In this document: positions 63,824 to 64,000 of the stretch, in pieces
How positions within the stretch are numbered: position 1 is the stretch's first letter
Layout: each line of letters opens with the position of its first letter
DNA from: CAZTHK01 sp964613215
Lineage (GTDB): Bacteria > Krumholzibacteriota > Krumholzibacteriia > Krumholzibacteriales > CAZTHK01
Direction of reading: 5' to 3'
Length of the DNA stretch: 64,000 bases
Assembly: GCA_964613215.1 (NCBI GenBank)
Contig: CAZTHK010000009.1
Location: 62,001 to 126,000, forward strand
Translations under genes and position numbers: made by a program
Notes under the pieces: generated by a model
What the model saw: only the letters and a program-made list of their open reading frames with translations
Database searches by the model: none
What the model was told of the DNA's origin: nothing

Positions 63824-64000
63824 TTATGGCTGATCTCCGGAATTAATAATTTCTCTCAGACGCTTCTTCATTTCATCCGGTCCTACCAATCCGGTTACCC
63901 GCAGGGAAGTTCTCTCCCTGCCGGAAGGGTCGATGAAGATAATAGTGGGAACGCCCCGGATATTAAACTTTTTTCTTAATTTTTTCTCTCTCTGACTGTT
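63824..64000 (-). CDS. C-terminal end of a thioredoxin-fold protein (cut by window edge)
   Basis: The 58 residues before a TAA at 63826-63824 read as the end of a thioredoxin fold: KFNIRGVPTIIFIDPSGRE, with the cis-Pro in GVPT, then RVTGLVGPDEM and a C-terminal helix. The active-site CxxC would lie outside the window. The GVPTIIFIDPSG form resembles the C-terminal domain of DsbD and other periplasmic thioredoxins, but which one cannot be told. The gap to the FAH gene (63754-63823) shows nothing clear. Confidence 0.8.
   Translation of the reverse strand, partial: NSQREKKLRKKFNIRGVPTIIFIDPSGRERTSLRVTGLVGPDEMKKRLREIINSGDQP

Noticed and set aside
1..64000. CRISPR arrays, complete insertion sequences, prophage or rRNA genes
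   Set aside because: No regularly spaced repeats, transposase, integrase or phage structural genes, and no 16S/23S/5S segments were found on reading through the window.

Overview
This window is a stretch of chromosome from a bacterium, with base composition near 50% G+C, densely packed genes and many translationally coupled overlaps (ATGA, GTGA, TGATG). The gene content fits an uncultured Gram-negative lineage, perhaps an FCB-group or related candidate phylum. The signs are outer-membrane-type and lipoprotein genes, two secreted proteins with a C-terminal FlgD/type-IX-like tail, an aerotolerance (Bat) operon, a complete bacterial V/A-type ATPase operon, and a chemotaxis operon that carries CheC and CheD. 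This placement is an inference; no rRNA or universal marker gene lies here. Several promoters read as TTGACC/TTGACA with a 16-17 base spacer and a TATAAT-like -10, and TTG or GTG starts with good ribosome binding sites are common.

Layout. 1-3033: end of an unidentified gene, then a PAS/GAF sensor kinase with its NarL-type regulator. 3145-3397: promoter plus a highly folded element, probably a non-coding RNA. 3444-6504: four envelope or unknown genes. 6684-13588: YjbQ, PepD aminopeptidase, pyrroline-5-carboxylate dehydrogenase, then tRNA-Trp followed by trpS overlapping a tryptophanase-family lyase. 13947-16759: GAF/PAS sensor kinase and a PhzF enzyme. 17139-27587: chemotaxis operon cheR-mcp-cheW-cheD-cheB-cheA-cheC-cheY followed by TPR and PATAN/TPR proteins, with no flagellar genes. 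27665-35292: secreted SGNH-like protein, alpha/beta hydrolase, DUF362 protein and a papain-family protease fused to a beta-helix. 35668-45655: MoxR-DUF58-(SurA-like)-(DUF4381-like)-BatA-BatB-BatC-BatD-BatE. 45656-46397: long regulatory region with hairpins and a near-consensus promoter. 46398-56420: V/A-ATPase subunits (G/H, C, I, K, F, E, A, B, D), then a universal stress protein and a PTS EIIA protein. 56523-64000: a hairpin element, a compact pair resembling 2-hydroxyacyl-CoA dehydratase and its ATP-dependent activator, two unknown proteins, BioY, a family-4 glycosyltransferase, a fumarylacetoacetate-hydrolase-family enzyme, and the end of a thioredoxin-fold gene cut by the window edge.

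The least explained parts are the folded element at 3178-3397, the hairpin-rich leader region before the V-ATPase operon, and the reduced HgdB/HgdC-like pair at 56704-58143. The remainder looks like conserved housekeeping and signalling operons, some with unusual partners (EIIA and USP attached to the V-ATPase; PATAN/TPR proteins attached to the chemotaxis operon).
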